From NCBI GenBank assembly GCA_017961625.1, contig JAGCWY010000046.1, positions 1 to 11,451 of the forward strand: 11,451 bases of DNA, in the 5' to 3' direction. Below, piece after piece: positions 1 to 6,366 of the stretch. The notes beneath the pieces were generated by a model. It worked only from the letters and a program-made list of their open reading frames with translations, ran no database searches and was not told the DNA's origin. Both the position numbers and the translations under genes were made by a program. This stretch comes from Ruminococcus sp. Lineage in GTDB: Bacteria > Bacillota > Clostridia > Oscillospirales > Ruminococcaceae. Numbering within the stretch: the stretch's first letter is position 1; each line of letters starts with the position of its first letter.

Positions 1-2
1 AT

Positions 3-278
3 TATTACAGGTATCTCAATGGCGAGAAAACATCAACCAACCCCGTGGCAACTATTTTTGCATGGACAGGCGCGCTCAGAAAGCGAGCTGAACTGGATAC
101 AATTCCCGAACTTTGTGAATATGCCGGAAATCTAGAAAAAGCTATACTACAAACAATAAGCGAAGGTATAATGACAGGTGATCTTGCATCTATATCTAAG
201 CTTAGAACGAAACAGACAGTTGATACTGAAACGTTTCTTATAGAAGTAGGAAAACGTCTGAATTCAATGTATGAGTAA
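3..278 (+). CDS. icd: NADP-dependent isocitrate dehydrogenase, C-terminal part (5' end outside window)
   Basis: This enzyme oxidatively decarboxylates isocitrate to 2-oxoglutarate with NADP+, a cytosolic source of NADPH and of the glutamate precursor. The reading frame is already open at base 3 and gives YYRYLNGEKTSTNPVATIF, then AWTGALRKRAELD, the strongly conserved C-terminal region of the eukaryotic-type (homodimeric) NADP-IDH. It continues through an acidic helical tail (MTGDLASISKL) to a TAA stop at 276-278. A GTG at 45 could be mistaken for a start, but the family motif runs in frame upstream of it, so the gene begins outside the window. About 91 of the usual 400 or so residues are visible. 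Family assignment is by recognised motifs; nothing looks broken in the visible part. Confidence 0.93.
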   Translation, partial: YYRYLNGEKTSTNPVATIFAWTGALRKRAELDTIPELCEYAGNLEKAILQTISEGIMTGDLASISKLRTKQTVDTETFLIEVGKRLNSMYE

Positions 279-326
279 TAATTGTTTTTCATAAGAAAGG
301 CTATGAAAAAAATATCTGTCAAACTA

Positions 327-355
327 TTGACAAGCCATAACTTATATGGTATTAT
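327..355 (+). promoter_or_regulatory. Sigma-A-type promoter of the ATP-grasp operon
   Basis: A perfect -35 box TTGACA (327-332) and a -10 box TATTAT (350-355) are 17 bases apart, with an extended -10 TG at 347-348. Transcription would start near 362, just before the hairpin at 376-407. It is the only promoter-like sequence between the isocitrate dehydrogenase stop and the operon. Confidence 0.8.
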
Positions 356-375
356 GAAAGTGTAATAAAGCAAGC

Positions 376-407
376 AAAGGCGCTTATCCGCATGGATAAG
401 CGCCTTT
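376..407 (+). terminator. Terminator-like hairpin in the operon leader (possible attenuator)
   Basis: AAAGGCGCTTATCC (376-389) and GGATAAGCGCCTTT (394-407) form a perfect 14-bp stem closed by a GCAT loop and followed by the T-rich tail ATTATTTG. It has the form of an intrinsic terminator. It lies downstream of the promoter at 327-355 and only 29 bases before the first operon start, which leaves no room for another promoter. Operon transcripts must therefore read through it. It could end isocitrate dehydrogenase transcripts, attenuate the operon, or protect the 5' end of its mRNA. Confidence 0.8.
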
Positions 408-436
408 ATTATTTGCGTAAGAATGGAGTGATAACA

Positions 437-1771
437 ATGACACAGCAGAATATCGAGCAGTTTACAAAGGCAGTTGGCAACGCAACCGAGATAAACGAGC
501 TTCTCAGACGCTACGGCGTAAAATTCGGAATATACAAAAACGGTGTTTTTAATGAGCAATTCTTTCCTTTCGATCCTATCCCGCGAGTGATAGCATCGGC
601 AGATTTCAAGAGCATTGAAAAGGGACTTGTTCAGCGTGTAAACGCCCTGAACGAGTTCCTTTTTGATATTTATCACGATAAAAAGATCGTAAAGGACGGC
701 ATAATTCCCGAGAACTTCATCTACATATCAAAGGGCTATCTCGCACAGTGCGAAGGCATAACGCCTAAGAACAAGATATACAGCCATATTTCTGGCATTG
801 ACCTTGTTCAGGCTAAGGACGGCGAATGGTATATTTTAGAGGATAATCTCAGAATACCGTCGGGAGCTTCATATCCGCTGATTGCAAGAGAGCTCACAAG
901 AATAGCCGCTTCGAATGCATTTTCCGAGAACGAGATAGTCGATAACCGCAACTATGCAAAGCTTCTGAAGGAAACAATGGAGTACTCCAACTGCGGCGGT
1001 ATACGGGCGATACTTACTCCGGGAAGATACAATGCCGCATATTTTGAGCATTCTTATCTTGCGGAGCACACAGACTCTGTGCTCGTGCAGAACGACGAAC
1101 TCTTTGTTGAGGACAATATCCTCTATCACCGCACATATTCCGGCGGCAAAACGAGGATAGGAGTATTGTACAGACGTATCGCGGATGAGTACCTCGACCC
1201 GCTGAACTTCCTGCCCGAGTCCCTCATAGGAATACCGAATCTCATGGAGGTATACCGAAGCGGCAACGTGGGTATCATCAACGCTATAGGCAACGGAGTA
1301 GCCGACGACAAAGGCATTTACTACTTTGTGCCAAAGATGATAAAATACTATCTTGGAGAAGACCCCATACTGAAAAACGCTCCCACATATCTACCGTTTT
1401 ACGATGATGACATGAAGTACGTCATGGACAATCTCGAAAAGCTGGTCATCAAGGACGTTGCGGAAGCAGGTGGCTACGGAGTAGTTTTCGGCAGAGACCT
1501 TACAAAGGAAAAGCTTGAAGAATTCCGCAGAACTATCGTTGCTGAGCCGAGGCGCTTTATCGCACAGGAGGTCATTGACTTCCTCGACCTGCCGATACTG
1601 GATAACGGCGAGACCGTAATGCGAAAGGCTGACCTGAGAGCTTTTGTGCTGTCGGGTGAAACGACAAAAGTATGGGCTTCGGGACTTACGAGATTTTCAC
1701 GCAATCCCGATTCGTTTGTGGTGAATTCCTCACAGGGCGGCGGCTTCAAAGACACGTGGATACTAAAATAG
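437..1771 (+). CDS. Circularly permuted ATP-grasp amidoligase (COG2308 / CP_ATPgrasp type)
   Basis: This is a predicted cytosolic ATP-dependent carboxylate-amine ligase that would form a peptide-like amide bond through an acyl-phosphate; its substrate is unknown. The 444-residue protein carries the family's motifs in order: PFDPIPR (44-50), QRVNALNEFLFDIY (66-79), EDNLRIPSG (135-143), PGRYNAAYFEH (195-205), LYRRIADEYLDP (244-255), NAIGNGVADDK (282-292), a KDVAEAGGYG nucleotide-loop-like stretch (339-348), DLR (399-401) and NSSQGGGFKDTW (430-441). Length and motifs indicate an intact enzyme. I chose ATG 437, preceded by GGAGTG, because the in-frame ATG at 392 lies inside the leader hairpin and has no ribosome site. 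It heads an operon with an alpha-E protein and a transglutaminase, the classic partners of this family. Family is certain; substrate is not inferable. Confidence 0.93.
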   Translation: MTQQNIEQFTKAVGNATEINELLRRYGVKFGIYKNGVFNEQFFPFDPIPRVIASADFKSIEKGLVQRVNALNEFLFDIYHDKKIVKDGIIPENFIYISKGYLAQCEGITPKNKIYSHISGIDLVQAKDGEWYILEDNLRIPSGASYPLIARELTRIAASNAFSENEIVDNRNYAKLLKETMEYSNCGGIRAILTPGRYNAAYFEHSYLAEHTDSVLVQNDELFVEDNILYHRTYSGGKTRIGVLYRRIADEYLDPLNFLPESLIGIPNLMEVYRSGNVGIINAIGNGVADDKGIYYFVPKMIKYYLGEDPILKNAPTYLPFYDDDMKYVMDNLEKLVIKDVAEAGGYGVVFGRDLTKEKLEEFRRTIVAEPRRFIAQEVIDFLDLPILDNGETVMRKADLRAFVLSGETTKVWASGLTRFSRNPDSFVVNSSQGGGFKDTWILK

Positions 1772-1783
1772 AAAGGAGTCTTT

Positions 1784-2485
1784 ATGACAACGATATCAAA
1801 AGAACACAGCGACCGCCTTTACTGGCTGGGACGCTATACTGAAAGAGCATTTACCTCTCTTCGGACGATACAGAAGCTCTATGACAAAATGATAGACGAC
1901 CGCAGAGGGTACACAAATTATCTTAAATGCTTCGGGCTCAACGATACCTACGGAAGCAACGACACATTCATGCGGAGCTTTCTATATGACGACTGCAATG
2001 TCAACTCTGTTGCATACAGTCTTGAACGTGCTTATGATAACGGCATAGTTCTCCGCGAGGAGATATCCACCGAAGCTCTTTCGTTTTTGCAGCTTGCAAA
2101 GGATTCCCTGGGGAAGTCGGGAATGTCGGCAAATACAAGGCTTTCGCTGATGCCCCTTGAAGATTTGCTTTTCGGCTTCTGGGGCTGTATAAACGAGCAT
2201 ATCTACGATGACGAGATAAGAAATATAATATATATCGGCAAGACTGTCGAACGGCTCGACCTGTACATCAGAATGAAATATCCTTATGATATTGCCGAAA
2301 AGGAATATATCCGACTTCTCAAGAACCTCAACCGTGTCCCGAAAGGAACACCGTACCGCTACAATACGAAATACTTGTCCGAGCTGGTGATAATAATGGG
2401 TACAGAGGAAGATTACGGTCAGAGCTCGGAAAAAGCGCTCGGAAGTCTTGAACACCTTTTTGAACCAACGGGGGTAACTGTATGA
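1784..2485 (+). CDS. Alpha-E domain protein (COG2307 / DUF403)
   Basis: An all-helical protein of the family that almost always accompanies circularly permuted ATP-grasp ligases. Its biochemical role is unproven; it is presumed to be a partner or structural scaffold of the ligase. The N-terminal signature RLYWLGRYTERA (11-22) is clear, and a second weaker copy of the same motif, YIGKTVERLDLY, lies at 150-161, as expected for the internally repeated alpha-E fold. At 233 residues it is shorter than the roughly 300 usual for the family, so a helical segment may be missing, but the reading frame is clean. The ribosome site GAAAGGAG stands 6 bases before ATG 1784, 12 bases after the ligase stop. 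Its end overlaps the transglutaminase start by 4 bases (ATGA), so the two are probably translationally coupled. Confidence 0.88.
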   Translation: MTTISKEHSDRLYWLGRYTERAFTSLRTIQKLYDKMIDDRRGYTNYLKCFGLNDTYGSNDTFMRSFLYDDCNVNSVAYSLERAYDNGIVLREEISTEALSFLQLAKDSLGKSGMSANTRLSLMPLEDLLFGFWGCINEHIYDDEIRNIIYIGKTVERLDLYIRMKYPYDIAEKEYIRLLKNLNRVPKGTPYRYNTKYLSELVIIMGTEEDYGQSSEKALGSLEHLFEPTGVTV

Positions 2486-3252
2486 AAACACTTAGTTTCA
2501 GCTTTTCAACGAAGCTGACATTTGATGATTATGTACACGATCACAGCTTTGCATTACGCATAATACCGCCTAATACGGAAGCTCAGAAGATAATTTCCTG
2601 CGGACTTGACATCTCGCCTGCTGTCGCTACAAAACAGACAGTCGACGCATTCGGTAACAACGTTACGGCAGGCTACATACAGGGAGATCACCGATTTCTT
2701 GACTTTGAGATAAAGGGAACGGCAGAGGTAGATTCCACAAAGCACAGCACATTCCTTATGCCATGCTACCTGTATCAGTCGGAGTATACTGCTCCTGACG
2801 AGGAGCTCAGGGATTTCTATACTGAGCTGAAGGATAAAAATATCAGTGACGTATCCGCCAGAGCAGCTTTTTTCAGTGATATCCTCTCAGACATTATCGA
2901 GTATAAAAAGGGCGTGACAACTACAGCAACAACTGCCGCAGAGGCTTTTGCCATGAAAACGGGAGTGTGTCAGGATTTCTCCCATATCCTTATCTCTCTG
3001 CTGAGAATGGGCGGTATCCCTGCCCGTTATGTTGCTGGACTTGCGTTCTGCGACGGTGAAACTCATTCATGGGTTGAATACTGGACGGGCAATCAATGGG
3101 AGGGGATTGACCCTGCAAACAACTGCCCCGTAAACGACGATTACCTTGTTATATCAACGGGACGAGATTTCCGCGACTGCGCTATCGACAGGGGCGTGAT
3201 GTTCGGAAGATATACCCAGCAATTGCAGTTAGTACGCTCGGTCTTGACATAG
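2482..3252 (+). CDS. Bacterial transglutaminase-like cysteine enzyme (COG1305)
   Basis: A papain-fold transglutaminase-like protein; bacterial members act as amide hydrolases (peptidases) or acyl transferases. The 256 residues show a beta-rich N-terminal domain (about 1-95) typical of the family, then the catalytic core: GVCQDFSH with nucleophile Cys163, ETHSWVEY with His195, and GIDPANN with Asp210. The triad is therefore complete. No signal peptide or membrane segment is seen, so it should act in the cytosol. It starts within the alpha-E stop (ATGA overlap) and is followed 16 bases later by the M14-type hydrolase gene. In related operons this protein is thought to cleave or trim what the ATP-grasp ligase makes; that role is inference here. 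Confidence 0.92.
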   Translation: MKTLSFSFSTKLTFDDYVHDHSFALRIIPPNTEAQKIISCGLDISPAVATKQTVDAFGNNVTAGYIQGDHRFLDFEIKGTAEVDSTKHSTFLMPCYLYQSEYTAPDEELRDFYTELKDKNISDVSARAAFFSDILSDIIEYKKGVTTTATTAAEAFAMKTGVCQDFSHILISLLRMGGIPARYVAGLAFCDGETHSWVEYWTGNQWEGIDPANNCPVNDDYLVISTGRDFRDCAIDRGVMFGRYTQQLQLVRSVLT

Positions 3253-3268
3253 AAATGAGGTGTGAACA

Positions 3269-4207
3269 ATGATAGAAACAATAGCAACTGCCGCACTTGC
3301 GGTCAATGAAAACCTAAATATACAGAAGCGGCGCATTGCAAACGGTAAAAGCAATCGCCGTCTGAGCCTTGTTACAGGCACACACGGCGACGAGCTTGAA
3401 GGTCAGTATCTTGCATATATGATAGGCTCTTATCTAAATGAGAACATTGCTATGCTTGACGGTATCGTGGACATATACCCAGCACTCAATCCAATGGGTA
3501 TCGACTCTATAACCCGTGGAGTTCCCATGTTCGACCTTGATATGAACCGCGTTTTTCCAGGCTCCAAGGACGGCACAATGATAGAGACGCTCTGCGCTTC
3601 CATAGTCGATGATATTGCAGGCTCCGACGTCTGTGTGGATATACATTCAAGCAACATCTTCCTCAAGGAAATACCGCAGATACGCATAAGCGTTCCGACT
3701 GCGCCAACACTTCTGCCATATGCAAAAATGATGAACGTGGATTTTGTTTGGATACACGAATCCGCAACAGTTCTTGAATCTACCCTCGCTCATACACTCA
3801 ACACAAGGGGAACGAAAACTCTTGTTGTTGAAATGGGCGTGGGTATGCGTATCACAAAGGAATACTGCCGACAGCTCTTTGACGGCATACTCAATCTTAT
3901 GAAAGAGCTCGAAATGTGGAGCGGAGAAACAGCTCCCGTCCGCGAGCCCATAGTCTCGGAGGGACGAGAGGTAGGCTTTGTAAATTCCGATGCGGCAGGC
4001 ATTTTTGTGTCCTGTGTAGATTTCGGGGACAGTGTCAGTAAAGGAGACCATATCGGTGATGTAGTTGATCCACTTTCCTCTGCTGTAGTGGAAAAAATAG
4101 ACGCTGTATGCAACGGTATGATATTTACGCTGCGGGAATATCCCGTAGTTTACGGCGGCTCGCTCCTTGCGAGGATATTGCAGCCAGCCTCTGGAGGTGA
4201 CAAGTAA
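3269..4207 (+). CDS. Succinylglutamate desuccinylase/aspartoacylase-family zinc hydrolase (M14-like, COG3608)
   Basis: A predicted zinc-dependent amide hydrolase of the AstE/AspA group, which remove an acyl or amino-acyl group from an amide bond. The 312-residue protein keeps the complete active site: GTHGDELEG with zinc ligands His39 and Glu42, DLDMNRVFPG with the substrate-binding Arg94, DIHSS with the third zinc ligand His126, and VVEMGVG with the catalytic Glu188. A C-terminal beta-sandwich, lipoyl-like domain (about 225-305) matches the long form of the family. It is preceded by AATGAGGTG 7 bases before ATG 3269. Its stop shares one base with the next start (TAATG), coupling it to a divergent paralogue. 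It may process the amide product of the ATP-grasp ligase; the exact substrate cannot be read from sequence. Confidence 0.88.
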   Translation: MIETIATAALAVNENLNIQKRRIANGKSNRRLSLVTGTHGDELEGQYLAYMIGSYLNENIAMLDGIVDIYPALNPMGIDSITRGVPMFDLDMNRVFPGSKDGTMIETLCASIVDDIAGSDVCVDIHSSNIFLKEIPQIRISVPTAPTLLPYAKMMNVDFVWIHESATVLESTLAHTLNTRGTKTLVVEMGVGMRITKEYCRQLFDGILNLMKELEMWSGETAPVREPIVSEGREVGFVNSDAAGIFVSCVDFGDSVSKGDHIGDVVDPLSSAVVEKIDAVCNGMIFTLREYPVVYGGSLLARILQPASGGDK

Positions 4208-5130
4208 TGAAAAAGAAAGTATTATACTCGCTGAAATCACCTTACCGTGAACAGCTTGACGTTATTGGCTTCCGCTTCGGTCACGGAAAGAAGTCCGCGG
4301 CTATAGTGGGAGCTATGCGCGGAAATGAAGTACAGCAGATGTATGTCTGCAGCCGCATGGTGCAGGAGCTGAAAAAGCTCGAAGCAAAGGGCAAAATCAC
4401 CGAGGACTGCGAGATAATGGTCATTCCCTGCGTGAATTATTATTCCATGAATATCGGCAAGCGCTTCTGGGCAATGGACAATACCGACATCAACAGAATG
4501 TTCCCCGGCTACTGGCAGGGTGAAACCACTCAGCGTATCGCGGATGGACTTTTCTCGAAGATACAGGGCTACGAATACGGCATACAGCTTGCAAGCTTTT
4601 ATCAGGTGGGTAATTTCCTGCCTCATGTAAAAATGATGGACACGGGCTTTATGCAGCCTGATATGATGAAGGACTTTGGTTTGGAATTCGGCATACTCCG
4701 CAAGCCCCGACCTTATGATACTACCACGCTGAATTACAACTGGCAGGTGTGGGAGACAAAGGCGTTTTCGGTATACGCAAATGCTACCGATGATATTGAT
4801 GAAAACGCCGCAGACGAAGCGGTCTACGCCATACTGCGTTTTCTTGACAAGCAGGGCATTGTAAGCGCTAACACGCCGCCCGGGTACATTACAAAAATAA
4901 TAGACGAGAGCAAAACCAAGCAGATACGCTCCGAAGCTTCGGGCGTATTTAAGAGCCTTATCGAGATAGGCAAGAGAGTTGAACGTGGGGATATGCTCGG
5001 AGTAATATCCGATCCATTTGAGGGGGAGGTCGTATCAGAGATAAGAAGTCCTGTTTCGGGAACGGTATATTTTGAGTATCACGATCCACTTATAAATTCA
5101 AACACTGTATGCTTCAAAATAATCAAGTAG
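4207..5130 (+). CDS. Degenerate M14/aspartoacylase-fold protein lacking zinc ligands
   Basis: This is a paralogue of the preceding hydrolase, with the same layout: catalytic-fold domain at about 1-215 and C-terminal beta-sandwich at about 235-307. The active site has changed. The HxxE zinc motif reads AMRGNE (Arg38 in place of His, Glu41 kept), the third-ligand motif DIHS reads GIQLAS (Gln127 in place of His), and the position of the catalytic Glu appears to be Tyr190. The arginine motif DINRMFPG (94-101) remains. Conventional zinc catalysis is therefore unlikely. Because it is coupled to an intact paralogue by a TAATG junction, it may be a regulatory or substrate-binding subunit of a heteromer, which is inference. 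It is 307 residues long and has no frameshift, so it looks maintained rather than decaying. Confidence 0.85.
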   Translation: MKKKVLYSLKSPYREQLDVIGFRFGHGKKSAAIVGAMRGNEVQQMYVCSRMVQELKKLEAKGKITEDCEIMVIPCVNYYSMNIGKRFWAMDNTDINRMFPGYWQGETTQRIADGLFSKIQGYEYGIQLASFYQVGNFLPHVKMMDTGFMQPDMMKDFGLEFGILRKPRPYDTTTLNYNWQVWETKAFSVYANATDDIDENAADEAVYAILRFLDKQGIVSANTPPGYITKIIDESKTKQIRSEASGVFKSLIEIGKRVERGDMLGVISDPFEGEVVSEIRSPVSGTVYFEYHDPLINSNTVCFKIIK

Positions 5131-5149
5131 GGGCGGATAATATTCGCCC
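5131..5149 (+). other. Intercistronic hairpin
   Basis: GGGCGGA (5131-5137) can pair with TTCGCCC (5143-5149) through one G-U pair and a TAATA loop, immediately after the stop of the degenerate M14 gene. No T-run follows, so it is unlikely to be a terminator. It could mark an mRNA processing or stability boundary that changes the amount of the small peptide relative to the enzymes. Confidence 0.45.
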
Positions 5150-5192
5150 AAACGACTAACAGCTTTTATTCTTAATTATAAGGAGAAAGACT

Positions 5193-5375
5193 ATGAAAAA
5201 AGAATTTTCGGAAACAAAAACCGTCGTATCTCCAGACGGAAAAACTGTGACCACAATGACTGTGAGCGGAAGCAGTGAAACCACGGAGAACTCCAAAACT
5301 GTCTCAACTTCATTTACTACAAGCACCACGACTACTTCAACATCGACGACAACAATAAAGAACGGGGAAATATGA
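5193..5375 (+). CDS. 60-residue Ser/Thr-rich small peptide, function unknown
   Basis: I do not recognise a family. The peptide is 60 residues with 20 Thr and 11 Ser by count. The N-terminal third (ETKTVVSPDGKTVTTMTV) alternates polar and beta-branched residues around a PDGK turn, as in a beta-hairpin. Residues 34-54 are almost pure Ser/Thr, and it ends KNGEI. It has no Cys, no hydrophobic segment and no signal peptide. Evidence that it is real: an excellent ribosome site AAGGAGA 6 bases before ATG 5193, its place inside the operon, and a one-base gap (TGAAATG) to the next gene. It could be a substrate of the operon's ligase, a target of Ser/Thr modification, or a regulatory partner of the downstream alarmone-synthetase-like protein. 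Low complexity makes homology searches weak. Confidence 0.75.
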   Translation: MKKEFSETKTVVSPDGKTVTTMTVSGSSETTENSKTVSTSFTTSTTTTSTSTTTIKNGEI

Positions 5376-5376
5376 A

Positions 5377-6366
5377 ATGATAACCTTGAACGACTACCTG
5401 TTTTCGGGAAATACGGTGCTGAAAATACTGCATCAGTATTCAAACGATCTCAGAAACAGCGCAAAGGAGAGTCACAACAGCATCGACCTTGCGCACTCCA
5501 ATTTCCTGATACAGATAATAGAACTGCTTGAACACAACGACTTCCTTACTTCTCAGTCCCAGAGGATAAAGGAGTTTTACAAATACATGACAAGGGAATA
5601 CCCTTTCCTTGCATTCACTTTCAAAGGGCGGATAAAGTCTCTTATACGCGCAGAGGAAAAATTCAACGGTTATATTCTTGAATACATTTACAAGTATTAC
5701 AAAAATAATGGCAAATTTCCGTCAGAAGCCGAAATAAAGAGCAAGCTCATATGCTTCCGCGACCTTATCGCGTATCGCATAGTTATTTCGATGCCCTCCT
5801 GTCACATCAAAAACGGAGATGAAAGAAGTGAGATAGAGAAGAAATACCTCTATGAAATTGCCGATGTGGTACCCGAATTTCTTGAGGAGAGAGGGTTCAC
5901 CGCAGAGCTTTCGGGCTTCACTGAGGACAGGTATTCTGACAAGCTCAAAGAGGCTGTTAGACCGTATTACCGCGACTATGTGTCATTTCCCAGAAGCACA
6001 GGCTATCAGTCCATACACATAACCTTTTACGACAATCTTGCCCGCTGCTATACGGAATTGCAGCTCCGTACAAAGGATATGGACGACTTTGCGGAGATAG
6101 GCGATGCAAATCACTTCGGCTATGAGAAATTGCAGGAAGCAAGACGCACCAAACGCGATGAGATACCTGTTAGCGAGTGTATTTATTTTGATGAAGCATA
6201 CGAACGCCTAACGAAATTACAGGAGCTGGAGCTCGCGGAGATAGATGTGAATATGTTCAAGGCTATAAACAATCAGCTCATAAACGACGGCTGCGGACTG
6301 TTCAGAGGTCGGCAGATCCTGCCTTTCGAGCACTTATCACGTTTCCAGAACGATCTTATAGATTAA
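5377..6366 (+). CDS. RelA/SpoT-type nucleotidyl (p)ppGpp synthetase-domain protein
   Basis: This protein has the fold of synthetases that transfer pyrophosphate from ATP to GDP or GTP. Within 329 residues the synthetase motifs appear in order: GRIKS with Arg85 and Lys87 (family GRxK), RDLIAYR with Asp129, DYVSFPRSTGYQSIH (200-214, family DYI..PK..GYQSLH), ELQLRT with Glu227 and AEIGDANHFGYE (239-250). The usual catalytic residues seem present. It lacks the HD hydrolase, TGS and ACT domains of long RSH proteins, and its N-terminal roughly 75 residues and the 137-195 insert are not familiar from small alarmone synthetases. It could make an alarmone or, as in some toxin families, modify another nucleotide or RNA. 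It is coupled to the upstream small peptide by a one-base gap, and its stop overlaps the convergent C26 gene by 4 bases. Confidence 0.85.
   Translation: MITLNDYLFSGNTVLKILHQYSNDLRNSAKESHNSIDLAHSNFLIQIIELLEHNDFLTSQSQRIKEFYKYMTREYPFLAFTFKGRIKSLIRAEEKFNGYILEYIYKYYKNNGKFPSEAEIKSKLICFRDLIAYRIVISMPSCHIKNGDERSEIEKKYLYEIADVVPEFLEERGFTAELSGFTEDRYSDKLKEAVRPYYRDYVSFPRSTGYQSIHITFYDNLARCYTELQLRTKDMDDFAEIGDANHFGYEKLQEARRTKRDEIPVSECIYFDEAYERLTKLQELELAEIDVNMFKAINNQLINDGCGLFRGRQILPFEHLSRFQNDLID

Noticed and set aside
303..365. 20-codon reading frame (MKKISVKLL…) with AGAAAGG before it, resembling a leader peptide
   Set aside because: The operon promoter (327-355) lies inside it, so transcripts from that promoter would not contain its start. 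It would matter only for transcripts coming from the isocitrate dehydrogenase gene.
392..436. Extended N-terminus of the ATP-grasp protein starting MDKRLYYLRK
   Set aside because: The ATG at 392 lies in the loop and stem of the leader hairpin and has no ribosome site. ATG 437 has GGAGTG before it and gives the family-typical start.
3647..4240. 197-codon minus-strand frame opposite the intact M14 gene
   Set aside because: The plus strand encodes a complete M14 protein with all motifs. The antisense frame has no recognisable motif.
5156..5443. 95-codon minus-strand frame rich in Val opposite the small peptide
   Set aside because: It is the complement of the Ser/Thr-rich codons, has no promoter or ribosome site, and its composition follows from the real gene.
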